This document shows, in pieces, positions 46,522 to 57,085 of a stretch of 64,000 nt of DNA; the first letter of the stretch is position 1; every line of letters begins with the position of its first letter. The position numbers were made by a program, and so were the translations under genes. The stretch is from Hsuehochloa calcarea (lineage: Eukaryota; Streptophyta; Magnoliopsida; Poales; Poaceae), in NCBI GenBank assembly GCA_036346395.1, contig CM070594.1, forward strand, positions 24,895,385-24,959,384, read 5' to 3'. The notes beneath the pieces were generated by a model, which worked only from the letters and a program-made list of their open reading frames with translations, was not told the DNA's origin and did not search any database.

Positions 46522-46702
46522 CACGCTCGAGATCCCATTCTCGAGACCGCCCAAATCCACAGGTTTGGGACTGCTCAGAGCTTGCCCCTGAGTGCGAACC
46601 AACATCTATCCTGGATCCACGCGCCCAGGCACGCTCGAGATCTGGCTCGAGTCCACCCAAATCACATATTTGGGACTGCTCAGGGTTCATTCCTGAGTAC
46701 GC
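46522..46702. repeat. Two tandem copies of a three-hairpin module
   Basis: Copy 1 (46522-46596) and copy 2 (46631-46702) are offset by 105-108 bp. Each holds, in order, two CTCGAG palindromes (46526/46540; 46634/46646), then CCCAAA...TTTGGG (46550-46555 with 46564-46569; 46656-46662 with 46668-46674), then CTCAG...CTGAG (46574-46578 with 46588-46592; 46679-46684 with 46692-46697). Loops differ in length and sequence but stems are kept. It lies about 640-820 bp downstream of the PBS in the element's sense, i.e. in the leader or early gag part of the RNA. Confidence 0.8.
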
Positions 46703-47338
46703 CCAGGATTTCGCTCTGGTGCGCGAGAGCTGCACGCCGAGTGCCACGGACCACTCGTCTGGGAAAGCTGATATGCAGAAATGAGATAAGTCACATTTTC
46801 TTACATCGTCAACCTTTATATGCTCTCTTTAATTATAAGTACTTTCTTTTTGGAAGGCTGACGAATTCATTTGGTGATACAGAGGAATAGATAAGGTGTT
46901 CTATGGGTATGGTCTACACTTATCCAAATCTGGAGAGTGAGCCCATGCCAGAATTCTACTCCATGCCTCTAGTCCAGGCACTATGATCTAAATCTTATAT
47001 TGATACACCCAAGCTAACATTTTCGAATGACCTATCCTATGTTGAATGGCTAGCCTGACCGATCACTAACAGGAAATAACATCACGAATTCTATGACGAG
47101 GCACACGTTTTCCCGCACTCTCTCGGACGAAGGACTGGATTTAAACCTCTTGCGTGGGAAGGGTTCTATGTTAGCAGGCGGTCACTTTAAGAAAAAGGTA
47201 AGCTTTTTAACATAATAATTTTGAAAGAGATTGGGAATTGAAACTGATGTGGAGGCACGGGTTACTAGAGTACTTAGTGCCATATAGCAAGCGAGAAGGT
47301 ATACTTATGTTCTGCAACAGTTTCTATTTTATTAGCGT
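46703..47338 (-). mobile_element. Leader of Gypsy 3
   Basis: Between the hairpin modules and the PBS. Mixed composition, only short ORFs, no CCHC motif. This is the 5' untranslated part of the element on the minus strand. Confidence 0.5.
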
Positions 47339-47364
47339 GGCTCGAACCTATTGCTCTGATACCA
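47339..47364 (-). other. Primer-binding site of Gypsy 3
   Basis: The minus strand starts TGGTATCAGAGCAATAGG and continues TTCGAGCC. The first 12 bases are the perfect plant initiator tRNA-Met PBS. Two bases separate it from the LTR at 47367. It is intact, unlike the PBS of the other elements in the window. Confidence 0.9.
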
Positions 47365-47366
47365 TC

Positions 47367-50300
47367 TGTGACGCCCCGTGTCATTACCCCAGGGGTAATC
47401 ACACTTAGGCACACGAATTACTATTCGTCTGTTCGGTAGAACACCGCTCTGACGAATAGCAAGCCATTATCAGAGTACGCAGCGGAACAATAAGGTGGAA
47501 ACTGTTCTTTATTATGACAGTTAACCACGCAAGACTAAGGTTATGTACAAGCGGTAAATTACAAAACTGCCAAAAGAATTGGGACCAAGTCTCTTATCTT
47601 GCCTTCCTTGCACCCTCCAACTTCTAGCTGTCCCAACTGCTGAATAAAATGCCCCTCTCACCCTGTTCCTCGTAGACAACGCTATAGCCTCCTGCGGCGT
47701 CTTTGGTACCTGCATGCCCTTCGTCCACTCGGGATACTTCCCGACTGGACTAGGATCTACAAAGGAGAATACTAACAAGGTTGAGTCTGGATGTACTCGG
47801 GAAGCATTAAATAGCAACATATGCCTTGAATGACTCATCTCATGCATCATATCACATTTTCTATCTCATCTCATTTCTGAAAATTTATCATTAAAACATT
47901 AGGTGACAAATTTTAATACTGAAAACACTACTGGTCACTCGGAGAGAAGATAAACACCTGGTGGTTCCCGTAGACTCCAATCCAGGAGACTGGCATGAAT
48001 TCATGATTTGTATAGCACTGCGCAGGCTTGTACCACTTTACCCATAGCTATTCGAACTCTAAAATGAACCAGTTCCCAAATTTCCTTTGATGCGGGCTCA
48101 AGTTCGAGAATCTGAGCGTTTTCGAGTTACGTGATTAATTTCTCCACCCATTACTTTCCGTCGGTCTGCGACCTCGTCTTCACACCGAGTGCTGGTAATG
48201 TTGGTTGAGGCAGCTCCTGTCCTGCACTCAACACTCCACCTTAGCGCTATAGCGCCTTGGATCCCCCACTTCCGGACTTCTCCTACCGGTCCTGGGTTCC
48301 TCCATATCACACTCACACCTATTACTTACCCATTGTGGAAAGCATAATCACGTAACAAGGTAGCATTTTCTGCCCGCTGAAACGGGAAAATGGTTGGCAC
48401 TTGATTACGGCATCTGACCGAGTAAGAGTTTTGTTGGTCCTTATATTTTACCCATATGTAAAGGGGTCCCACCTCTTACCACATCATCATTTTCTCATTT
48501 TCTTCCCCTGCCCTGGGTCCCCTTTACCAGCCATATCATAATATTATCACATTTCTTTTCATCATTCTCATTCTTTCCGTTATCATCTCAATCATTTGAT
48601 TTAAGTTTTTGAGAAATAAATTTTGGATGCAATACGTCTAATACAGCAATATACGGTTTACATTTAAAATAGCTTTATTGATGTTCAAGAGGATCGCTTG
48701 CCTTCAGAATTGTAGAAAAGATCGTCGTTGACGAAATCTATACCAACTACACTGCAGCGCTCAACCAATCACGCAATTATACGACGGCGAGAATAATAAA
48801 TAATTAGGCAAATACTTAGTGGTTTTATGTGAAATTATATGAATAAACTGCTAATGCAACTCCTATTGGTTAGTCAATTTTACTTTACAAATATTTTTCA
48901 AATCCTGGCCCAGTTAGCACTTTCCCACTAAAGTCGCTCTACGGTTCGCTACGCCTACACGAATTACCCGAGTGCACACTACTACCAATGCCTTAATACA
49001 CACAAAAGAGGTGGCTCTAATTAATTAAATAAATACAAGCTATGCCGATTTTTCTAAAGTTTTATATACTCAACTCCTACACCTAATCACCAAATCAACT
49101 CCTTACTTATTCTTAAATTCCCTACTTCCCTGATCACCCCCCCTAATCACCTACCTAAATTTCCTAACCCTAATCTCTCCCCCCTTTCTCTCCTCCTAAT
49201 CTCTCTCCCCCTACCCATTCGACCGACACCACCCAGACGCCTCCTCTTCCCCACTCCTTCCTCCAAAACCACTTGACCGGCTCTCCCTCTCTTCACTCTT
49301 GGCGCCGTCGCCCTCCATCCGGTCGCCTTCCCGGCCCCCGTCTGCCCCTGCGCTGCTCTCCCCACGCGCCCGACGTCGCCTCGCCCCCTCTGGCTTCCCC
49401 CCTTCGGCGTGGCCTAGCGTCCAGTGCCTCCTCGGCTAGGTTTCCGCTCGGTGAGCTCTCGGCCGGCCGGCTCGGCCTCCGGCCGGCCGCCTGCTCCGCA
49501 GATCCGGCCCGCCCTACTCTCCTCCCGGTTCTCTACACCACCCTCTTCACCCGGCGTGGCGGAGCCTGCGCCCGCGCTCTCCCGACCTCCCCTTCGCTCG
49601 GTCCTGCCAGCTCCGGTTCGACCTCTCCTCTCCTCACCTCGATCTGGTGTGCCCCGACTCGGCCTCTGCCCAGATCTGACTCGGGCTCGCCACCGGCTCC
49701 TGCTGGCCCGGCCTCCGGTCGCCGGCGCTCGGCCTCGCCTACGGTTCGGTTCCATTCTTGGATTGGTTCCCCGCTCCAAATTGGTTTTAGGCTAAGTGAT
49801 TTTAGTACTAATGCACTCACGCAGTGATGATTTTTGTATGCATGTTCATGGTGATGGATTTGGGGTGAGGGAAGCTCTTGGGATGAATGGCTCTTGCCAG
49901 CGAAAATGGAGGGTGGCGGCTTCGGTTGCTACTGAAGTAAGCCCTCATCTGATCTCCCTCTCTACTCCACCTAGTGCTCTGTGATGTGGTGAACTGATAG
50001 ATGATGATGAACTGACCTGGTGGTATGTGGAGATGATGTGCATCTGTGTGAATGATTTCGATGAGTGTAATGCATACTGAGGTGCACTGGGGTTACCTCT
50101 TGATGAATCGGGTTGAGGCGAGAGGTGGCGATCTTGGGCCTTGGTCAGTGCTCCCTCTTCTTCTCTGGCTCCCGATTCCATGTATGCGGTTGCTGGCCTG
50201 GTGGTTCTCCCTCCTGGTGCCAACTTTGATACCCATGGCCTTGTGGTCTTGCCATCTTGTCCTCCTCCTCCTTCGGCTGGATGGATGGGGATCCGGAGGT

Positions 50301-51280
50301 GGGGAATGGAGTTGTGTTTGGTTGTGGGTTTTCTTGAGCTTCTGGCAGTGTGGGTGTGGCCTTGTGTTCTGGCTTTGTGTGGGGATGCATCTCACTGGGG
50401 GTCTTGGCCTTGTGTTTCTGCTGGTCTGGGTGTGGGACGCTTGGTTGGGTTTTGGCTTTGCAATGCTTTGGTTTGAGGGGCTTGTCTGAGCTGGGTTTGT
50501 GCTGGCTCTGGGGCTGGCTTGTCTTTGGCTGCGAAGGGTGCACTTCACCGGGAGCGAACTGGTCGCTGCTTTGCTGGGTGGGTTAATGACCACTATGCCC
50601 TTATGCTCACCGGCTGACTCTCCCTAGATATTTTTGGGCTGAGGGCAATTTGGTCAATTGACTGGCAATTCACTATGTGAGGGATTTTCTGCAGTCGAGG
50701 CAATCTGATATTCGTAGGTGTTGGATTGAAAATGCCGAATGATGAAACCTACTGAAATAAGGCAGTGCCGATTATGTTAGGTTGGTCTAGGTATCGTGAG
50801 TATCCAGTCTTGGTGATTTGGGTTTGCCTAGGTGACTTGAAAAACAGGATGCCGGTTAACCCAAGTTGGTTTGGGTAGTCTTGATACTCAGGGTGCCGGC
50901 TAATCTAGGTCGATCTGGGAACCGCGATGATTCCTACTGTACTCTGACGGCAAACTACTTTATTCTAACTCTATTCTATAGTTTTTGAACTGCTAATGGT
51001 CTTGTGGTTGATTGGCGGACAATGGAGCTGGGAATTTTGGATTGAGTCGAGGAAGGCGGTTTGGTCGACTGGCGATGAGCGAACAATGCTTCAAGGAAGA
51101 CTTCAAATGATATGCAATGCAAGATTTTAATTTAATCTTTTTGTAATATACTCAAAGTTATAAAACATGATCTGTTCTGATGTAATAAATTCTTGTAATA
51201 CTTGAGTTCAGAAAATTTTTATTTACTGCTAACCAGCTATTAATGTTAATTAGATTAGTCTGATTTTCCGGGTTCTCACA
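47367..51280 (-). repeat. 5' LTR of Gypsy 3 (3914 bp)
   Basis: Direct repeat of 34342-38260. 48430-48680 differs from its partner 35410-35660 at about one base, so insertion was recent. GC-rich stretches (49440-49800, 50090-50170) differ much more, mostly by indels at CNG-rich sites. The end TCTCACA is followed by the AAATA duplication. Confidence 0.9.
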
Positions 51281-51285
51281 AAATA

Positions 51286-51744
51286 TAATTATGAATTAAG
51301 GAGGAAAATGGCAGCAACGGCAGACGAGGTGCGGTCTTGGCATATGCGCCGTAAAACTTTTTAAACTTCGGTTGTTAGTATCTTTTTGAATATTTAGAAT
51401 AGGCAAATGAAAATGATATTTGTATATTTATTGTGAAAAATATTCTTGTAATATTATGATTTTAGTTGGTTTTATAAATATATTACCATATAAATTAGTT
51501 GTCAAATGTGTGTTTTGAGATCATGTCGAGGTTCGCACATACTAAGGAATCCTGACTCTGTTTTTTTTTTAAAAAAAAATAACAATGTAAAGAGTTTACT
51601 ACTACTCAGGGCATTAACGAAACTATATCAGTACTACCTCAAAACCAATCAAGTGTTAAAAATCACATTCTACATTTTCAGAAGTTTTATTGTGCACATT
51701 CACTACATTTTTTATGTAGAATATTTTTCATTAACGCTATCTAA
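51286..51744. other. AT-rich intergenic DNA
   Basis: Continuation of the DNA into which Gypsy 3 inserted. It contains a T10A9 run at 51560-51578 and no convincing ORF or element boundary. Confidence 0.5.
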
Positions 51745-52440
51745 TTGAGAGATAGAAACATGCCTTTGTTTGGTATGAAAATATTGTTGCAACAATCAGA
51801 ACAAATAGATGCAACATCCCAAATTACCTATTCCAACATCTTGAATGATTTGTTGCAACTTCAGTATGCGACGGACGACGCCGACACAAGTGTGGATAGC
51901 ACGCCCAGTGTGGTCGTGCTTCGCACCACGGCTTCAGTGAGCGAGCGTGGCGGCTCGGCGATTTGGCGAGTCCGCCACCACACGCCATCGCAGCCGTCGT
52001 GTGGCATCGTGCTGGGGAGACAGGGAATCCTCACAGATGACGCCGAACAGTCGGCCCAATGTCGCCTCATCGTCGGTGGCCCGTCCACAGCCCCCGCTCC
52101 TCCACTAGCCATTCCTCGGCTCATCCAGAGTACTGCTCAATGGCAGATCAGTGGCAACAAAATTAGTAGTGTCTGTGGGAGAGAGAGAGAATGCAATAGA
52201 GAAGATAATGCGATTGGAAATGGGGAAAGAGGATTGAGCGGAGATGTGGTTGAAGCTACTAAAAAAGTGAGGTTGGAAATGGAGAAAGAGGACTGAGTGG
52301 AGGAGACGTGTTTGAAGCCACTAAAAAAAGGGAGACATGTGGCAGGGAGTACATGGACAATAGAGCGTCTGATTTTATCTCCTTGTACCAATCGTCTGGA
52401 TAATAGTGTTTCCCATTTTTTATTATAAGTACGGACGACT
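51745..52440. repeat. Probable non-autonomous DNA element upstream of the gene
   Basis: The left edge has several TTGCAACA / TGCAACATC motifs (51783-51860), the same motif class as in 60430-61680. The middle (51870-52140) is GC-rich and looks like captured coding sequence. 52214-52272 is duplicated in tandem at 52273-52332 (59-bp step, TTGGAAATGG(G/A)GAAAGAGGA). The right edge (52360-52440) reads GCGTCTGATTTTATCTCC...GGACGAC. Terminal repeats and target duplication were not resolved, so the element type is not assigned. Confidence 0.4.
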
Positions 52441-52499
52441 ATATAATATCATTTTCTTTTCTGTAATTTTTGTAATTTTTAATTAAAATAATATTATTT

Positions 52500-52748
52500 T
52501 TTAAAAAAATCTTAGGCGTTCACCCATCTTCCTCGAGCCTCAACACGGTGAGCAAACACGAATCACGGAATCAACAGAGATCCCGAGTAGAGAATCCAAA
52601 CGCCAACCTACCGCGCGGTCCGGCCCACACACACAGATCCTGCGCCCGCCCCGCGTGTCCTCCGCTCCCCTACCTCCACTCGCGTACACAAGAACACGTC
52701 TCCCTGCCTTGCCTCCCTCCACACACAACCCTAGGCCGCCCGCCCGCC
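52500..52748 (+). promoter_or_regulatory. Proximal promoter and 5' UTR of the gene at 52749
   Basis: A TATATAATA at 52440-52448 lies about 300 bp before the ATG, and an AT-rich stretch gives way at about 52515 to a CT/CA-rich leader (ACACACACAGATCC, CTCCCTCCACACACAACC). A C-rich leader like this is common for highly expressed grass genes. No upstream ATG in a strong context lies between 52600 and 52749. Confidence 0.45.
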
Positions 52749-53201
52749 ATGGAGATCTCCGCCGCCTCCTCCCCGCCGTCCAAGCCGCTCCTCCTCCGCG
52801 CCCTCGCCTCCTCCGCCCCCGCCACCATCCGCCGCCGCCCCTCCGCCTCCGCCACCGCCACCGTCCGCCGCCGCGCTCGCACACGCCCCCGCACTCGCCG
52901 CTCCAAGCTCCCCTCCGACGCGGGCGACTCCTTCTCCGGCGACGACGGCGACGGCCCCTTCGGCCCCGGTCGTGGGGGAGGCGGCGGCGGGTGGAACAAC
53001 GGATTCGGGTCCGACTGGGACTCGTCGGAGCCCGACGTCCCCGCGCCCCGGAGGTCGGCGGCTGAGGCGGCGCTGGGGGTGGTTTACGAGCTCATGTGCC
53101 TCATCGCGCTCTCCAACTGCACCCAGTTTGCCGTGCGGAGGCTCGCGGGCCTCCTCGCCGCGCGCGTCGCGGCGCTGCGCTTCGTCCCCACCGTCTGCTG
53201 A
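52749..53201 (+). CDS. Small plant protein, probable organelle transit peptide (150 aa)
   Basis: The ATG at 52749 has a strong plant context (CCCGCCATGGAG). The same frame is open further upstream, but that part is leader-like. Residues 1-45 are Ser/Ala/Arg/Pro-rich with almost no acidic residues, like a chloroplast or mitochondrial transit peptide. Residues 50-100 are Gly/Asp-rich (DSFSGDDGDGPFGPG, six Gly, then FGSDWDSSEPD). Residues 104-146 are a hydrophobic helix pair around VYELMCLIALSNCTQFAVRRL and end FVPTVC. Third-position GC is very high, as in many grass genes. Unlike all TE ORFs here it has no frame damage. I do not recognise a named family. From memory it resembles an uncharacterised plant-specific organelle protein family with an S-N-C-x2-F-A core. 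A splice donor-like AG|GTGGGG straddles the stop codon. Confidence 0.75.
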   Translation: MEISAASSPPSKPLLLRALASSAPATIRRRPSASATATVRRRARTRPRTRRSKLPSDAGDSFSGDDGDGPFGPGRGGGGGGWNNGFGSDWDSSEPDVPAPRRSAAEAALGVVYELMCLIALSNCTQFAVRRLAGLLAARVAALRFVPTVC

Positions 53202-55176
53202 GGTGGGGATCGGATCGGACGGTTCGGTCTCCTCCTGCCCCGTCTCTGGTGATGTCGGATTGATTCCTCTGCCTGAAATCCGCTTCTGTATATATGTGCG
53301 TACCGGTGATTTTAGGGTTGGGGGGATCGTGATCTATGTTCCTTGGTGGTTGCTTCTAGCGATCCGTGGAACAGCAACAAATTCGTCGAATTGAAATTGG
53401 GAGAACAAATGAACATGACCTTTCATTTTCGTTTGTTGGACTCAGCATTGTTTGCCTAATGCAGCAAATTATATTAGGAATTAGTGTGGTTGAATCTGAT
53501 GCTTGTATAAATTAGTTTGCTACCATCTTCATTCGTGCTACAGCTATTTGGGCGTGGTCTAGCTAGCTAATTGCTCTTCTATTGCGACTTCCACCAGAAT
53601 GTTTTTTTTACTGTGAGTCTGTGGCTTGAAGAGACTTGGCCTTGTTGCTAATTTGCACCCCCACGTAGGATGATATTATTGTTTGGGTTATAGTGTTGTT
53701 ATCAGGTACCAGTAAGATTATAATTGGCACTTAGGTTGTAGTGCGCTGCTTCCATAGAGCAAGTCATCCCTTGTCTGGAACATATCAATAGAAGATCCTG
53801 GTAGGAAAAATTCGAATTGATGGGTTAGCTCCTCGGTGGAGTAACAGTGCTCATTGCTGGAGTCATATAGTAGTGATTGTAGGATAGGAAAAGGAATAAA
53901 CAGGGAATCCAAGTTTTCTTCATCTTGTGAAGTTCTTTTAACTCTTGAAATGATAACTTGTTAATTTTGGAAGTAGGTAGTGATGATGGGGTAAGATAAT
54001 TCATTTATCTAGATGTAAACTACGACCCTATCATGTTGATATCCTTTGCCAACAGTGTGATACAGATCTTGAGTTCATATAAGATTCATACCATTAAGGT
54101 CGGAAATTGTGTTTAGCAAGTGTTTGCAAAGCTAAGGTGCTACTGAATATGCTATTTTACTTGGATGGTAGACCTGCTGCTTCTCTCCTACTGTTACTTG
54201 TTAGCATTGGAGAGGCTAGGCTTGGACATTGAATGGAGCCAACTGAATGCATGTACGATCCCTCCATGCACTGTTTAGGTCTTTCTGTCAATACCAAATC
54301 TGTTAACAACAGTTCTTAGTTCTTACCAATTGGTGCATCAACGGGATTTGGTATAGTACCTGCAAAGTTCCCTCGGGCTTCTATTTAGCATCTGATATTT
54401 CTGTAGGATACGAGAGCAGAGGCATTGTCGCTTGTATTCTCATTCGATGTCTAAGAAAATGTCAAAATGGATATATGTTTGGGTTCTAGGGCCTTTGGTT
54501 CATGTACAAACAGTTGCATATCTATGGACAATAGCAGTTCCCTTGTTACACTTGGTATATGTTTAATATATATACATTTTTGCTGTCGAATGGTGGTGTA
54601 AATTTGTGGTGTGTATGACGTACCTTTTTCCTGGTTGACAGATATTGTGTGAAATAATAATGTTAATTTTGTTGTCAATTATTTATTATTTATTCACAGT
54701 GAATCTCTAAATATACAGTTATTGCTGTATTGTTCAACACTAAAATGTGATGCATAGGTATTTCATCTCTATTCAGTAGTAATTTCAAAACAGAAGAAAG
54801 CACAACAATGAAAGCGCTCAACATTTGGAATTACATGCAGCAATAAATGTATTACTGTTTCTTAACATTATTCCGTACCATATTTGTAACTACATTCTTT
54901 TATCCATATTCATTATGTATCTGAATCCGGGGAAAATGTGGGGATATGAAAGCCATAAAAGCTCCACTTGTATTCGATCCATTTTCACCCCTGTTTTGGC
55001 ATAGTAGCGAATGTTGTTCAAATCGGTGATGTAAAAGAAAAATTATTTCAGAATATAAGTAGAACGCTAGCAAGATATGAGAATGGAATGTCTCAATGTA
55101 AACTCAGGACCATAAGATGGTAGTTCTTTTAAGGCCAATATGCAGGTTACTCTTGCATTATGTTTTAATGAAATTG
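53202..55176 (+). other. 3' region of the gene, no further ORF
   Basis: Moderately AT-rich, single-copy-looking DNA. The first 200-300 bases are probable 3' UTR. The donor-like GT at 53203 allows an alternative 3' exon further down, but I could not fix one. No transposon ends are seen. Confidence 0.4.
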
Positions 55177-55181
55177 GTAAT

Positions 55182-55541
55182 TGTGGGGGAGCCCAAAATT
55201 ACGTATTTTATACCAATGGTCCCCAAAAAAAATCCCATCTGGGCTGAAATATACTTGATATTAAACTCTTTGGGCCAATTTCTTCTTTATATGGAACATC
55301 TACATGGGCCTTACGGGTTGAGTTCAAATTAGGCTAGGGTATTACTCAAAGGCCACATGAGCCTTGTATGACCTCCTATAAAATAAATAGTTAAATACAC
55401 CTCTACTCTAGCCATTAGAAGAGAGAGCTCATTAGACACACTCCCATTTCTCCCTTGTTCTGATCCCCTCTTTGTCTCTTCGGGAGGACAACTCTTGAAG
55501 GGCCCACAAATATTTATGTTTGGTCTTTTCTTGCCACGACA
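55182..55541 (+). mobile_element. Solo LTR, 360 bp, with perfect 5-bp duplication
   Basis: Starts TGTGGGGGAGCCC and ends GCCACGACA, flanked by GTAAT at 55177-55181 and 55542-55546. TATAAAATAAATA is at 55377-55389, followed by a transcription-start-like region (ATTAGAAGAGAGAGCTC) and CT-rich sequence. There is no internal domain. Size and promoter layout fit a small Copia-type LTR; the superfamily is not proven. Confidence 0.75.
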
Positions 55542-55697
55542 GTAATTGTGAGGTTATGTGTAAATTGCATGACAAGTTTGCATTTTAGCTTGACAATTTT
55601 CTAATGAAAAACTTTGTGCAAAAATATATGCAACCCTTTGTTACCGAGTAGTATGGAGTTTAACCCCTTTACCCACCTACAAGAGCCATTCTATGCC

Positions 55698-55831
55698 GAG
55701 GGATTTGAGGATTTACCATTATGAGATAAATGTATTTGAGAATTTACCTCTCGATGTCTTACTAACATGTGGACATCGAGGGGTAAATCCTTAAATGCAC
55801 CTATTCACAGTGGTAAATCTTCAATAATTCC
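55698..55831. mobile_element. Foldback MITE, 134 bp, Mutator-size duplication
   Basis: Arms 55708-55758 and 55772-55821 form an imperfect hairpin of about 50 bp around a 13-base loop. The innermost part CTCTCGATGTC / GACATCGAGGGG is nearly perfect. The 9-bp sequence TTCTATGCC occurs on both sides (55689-55697 and 55832-55840). Nine bases is the Mutator-superfamily duplication size. Mostly transition differences between arms. Confidence 0.75.
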
Positions 55832-56248
55832 TTCTATGCCAGTTAGACAGGTTTTACTCCCTTTTTCTACAAAACGCGTGGGTGCACCATCAATTTCCAT
55901 GTTGGTATGTATCAAATACTAAGAGAAGACCTTTTCATCCTAGCATCCTCAAACATTGATTTTATGTAAGAGGACCCATATATGCGCCATAGATTGCTAC
56001 ACCTATCGCACATAGTGGTCATTGGTGGATTTAGGAGGGTTTATACTCTGTTTTTTTTTTGTATGGAAGGGGTTTCATCTACTTAGTTTTGGTACCAAGT
56101 ACATTTATTGCGCTACAATGCAAACATGCTATGTAACATAGGATTAAGCTCTCGGTTATTAATTTTTAAAACATGCGCATGGACTACCTTTGTTACATAC
56201 ATATTTAAATTGGTCGCATGAAAATGTTGTTTAGATTAATTACTCAAA

Positions 56249-56874
56249 AGAGAAAATTGCACTGTAGGTCCCTGAACTTGCGAGGTTGTGCCACTTAGCT
56301 CGTTGAACTTGCATTTTACTTTCTGAACCCACTGAATTTGCGAGGTTGCGCCACTTAGTTCGATGAACTTGTATTTTACTTTCTCAATCTCTTGAACTTG
56401 CGAGGTTGAGCCACTTAGCTCCCTGAATTTGCGTTAAAGCGAAGTTCGTCAGATGCGATGCTGGCGATTTCGTCCCCTCCGAGTTCAATGGACTCGTCCT
56501 CGCCCCGTTCCGACCGTGTTCATTGTCCCCGACGTACTGTGCTCCCATTTTCGCAGAAGCTCCACCATCGTAGCTTGCCGTTGCCCTCGCCCCATGCCTC
56601 CTTTGAGTCGGCCGTGAGAGAGAAGTACATTCCCAATGGCAGAGCAGGGGCACGATACTTATCTCTCTCTTTCACGGTGATTCGTCAGCTCTGCTTTTTC
56701 TGTTAGCAAACGACCAAATAGACTTCATGTAGGGTGAATAGCTTTTCCTCTGGCACTGGGAATGTACTTCAGCGAGACAATCATGGCAGTCATGAGAGAG
56801 AAAGTAAAATACAAGTCTAGTGGGCTAAGTGGCACAACCTTACAAGTTCAAAAACCTATAATACAATTTTCTCT
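56249..56874. mobile_element. Inverted-repeat element, 626 bp, with expanded left end
   Basis: The left end AGAGAAAATTGCACTGTAGG and right end (reverse complement AGAGAAAATTGTATTATAGG) match, and the match continues for about 80 bp through GGTTGTGCCACTTAG. On the left, the unit (T)GAACTTGCGAGGTTG.GCCACTTAG is present three times with an exact 60-bp step (CGAGGTTG at 56281, 56341, 56401); the right end has one. The core (56440-56640) is GC-rich and resembles captured genic sequence. No clean target duplication was found. Confidence 0.65.
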
Positions 56875-57085
56875 GCTTAAAATGATTCACTAAAGTTTTG
56901 ACTTTTAGTAACATAACCGGTCGTAGGCCCCCATGTTGTGATCTACTGTAAAAATGACACGTTTTGTCACTTTTTAAACTGGTTTTTTTTTTTTTGGAGA
57001 TTCGAGGGGAAGGGGTACATGCATGATTTCTTCTTGTTTTTTCTTAGAGGTAAACACCCCCCCTCCAAAAAAAAAACTTAGAAAG

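Larger units (their letters stand above)
34342..51280 (-). mobile_element. Gypsy element 3, complete insertion with 3.9-kb LTRs
   Basis: Perfect 5-bp target duplication AAATA at 34337-34341 and 51281-51285. LTRs are 34342-38260 (3' LTR) and 47367-51280 (5' LTR), both TGTgACGCCCC...GGGTTCTCACA. PBS is at 47339-47364 and the polypurine tract at 38261-38277. The interior is 9.1 kb, or 5.0 kb without the nested hAT transposon. It keeps an RT N-terminal fragment (about 43110-42960) and a chromodomain-like pol end (38391-38304), but no protease, YVDD box or integrase core. It is probably a non-autonomous deletion derivative of a Del/Tekay-type chromovirus. In length and LTR share it recalls rice families such as Spip and Squiq (from memory). 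Confidence 0.9.

Noticed and set aside
46345..46890. 181-codon plus-strand ORF in the Gypsy 3 leader
   Set aside because: It runs through the two hairpin modules, lacks any domain and is opposite to the element's transcription.
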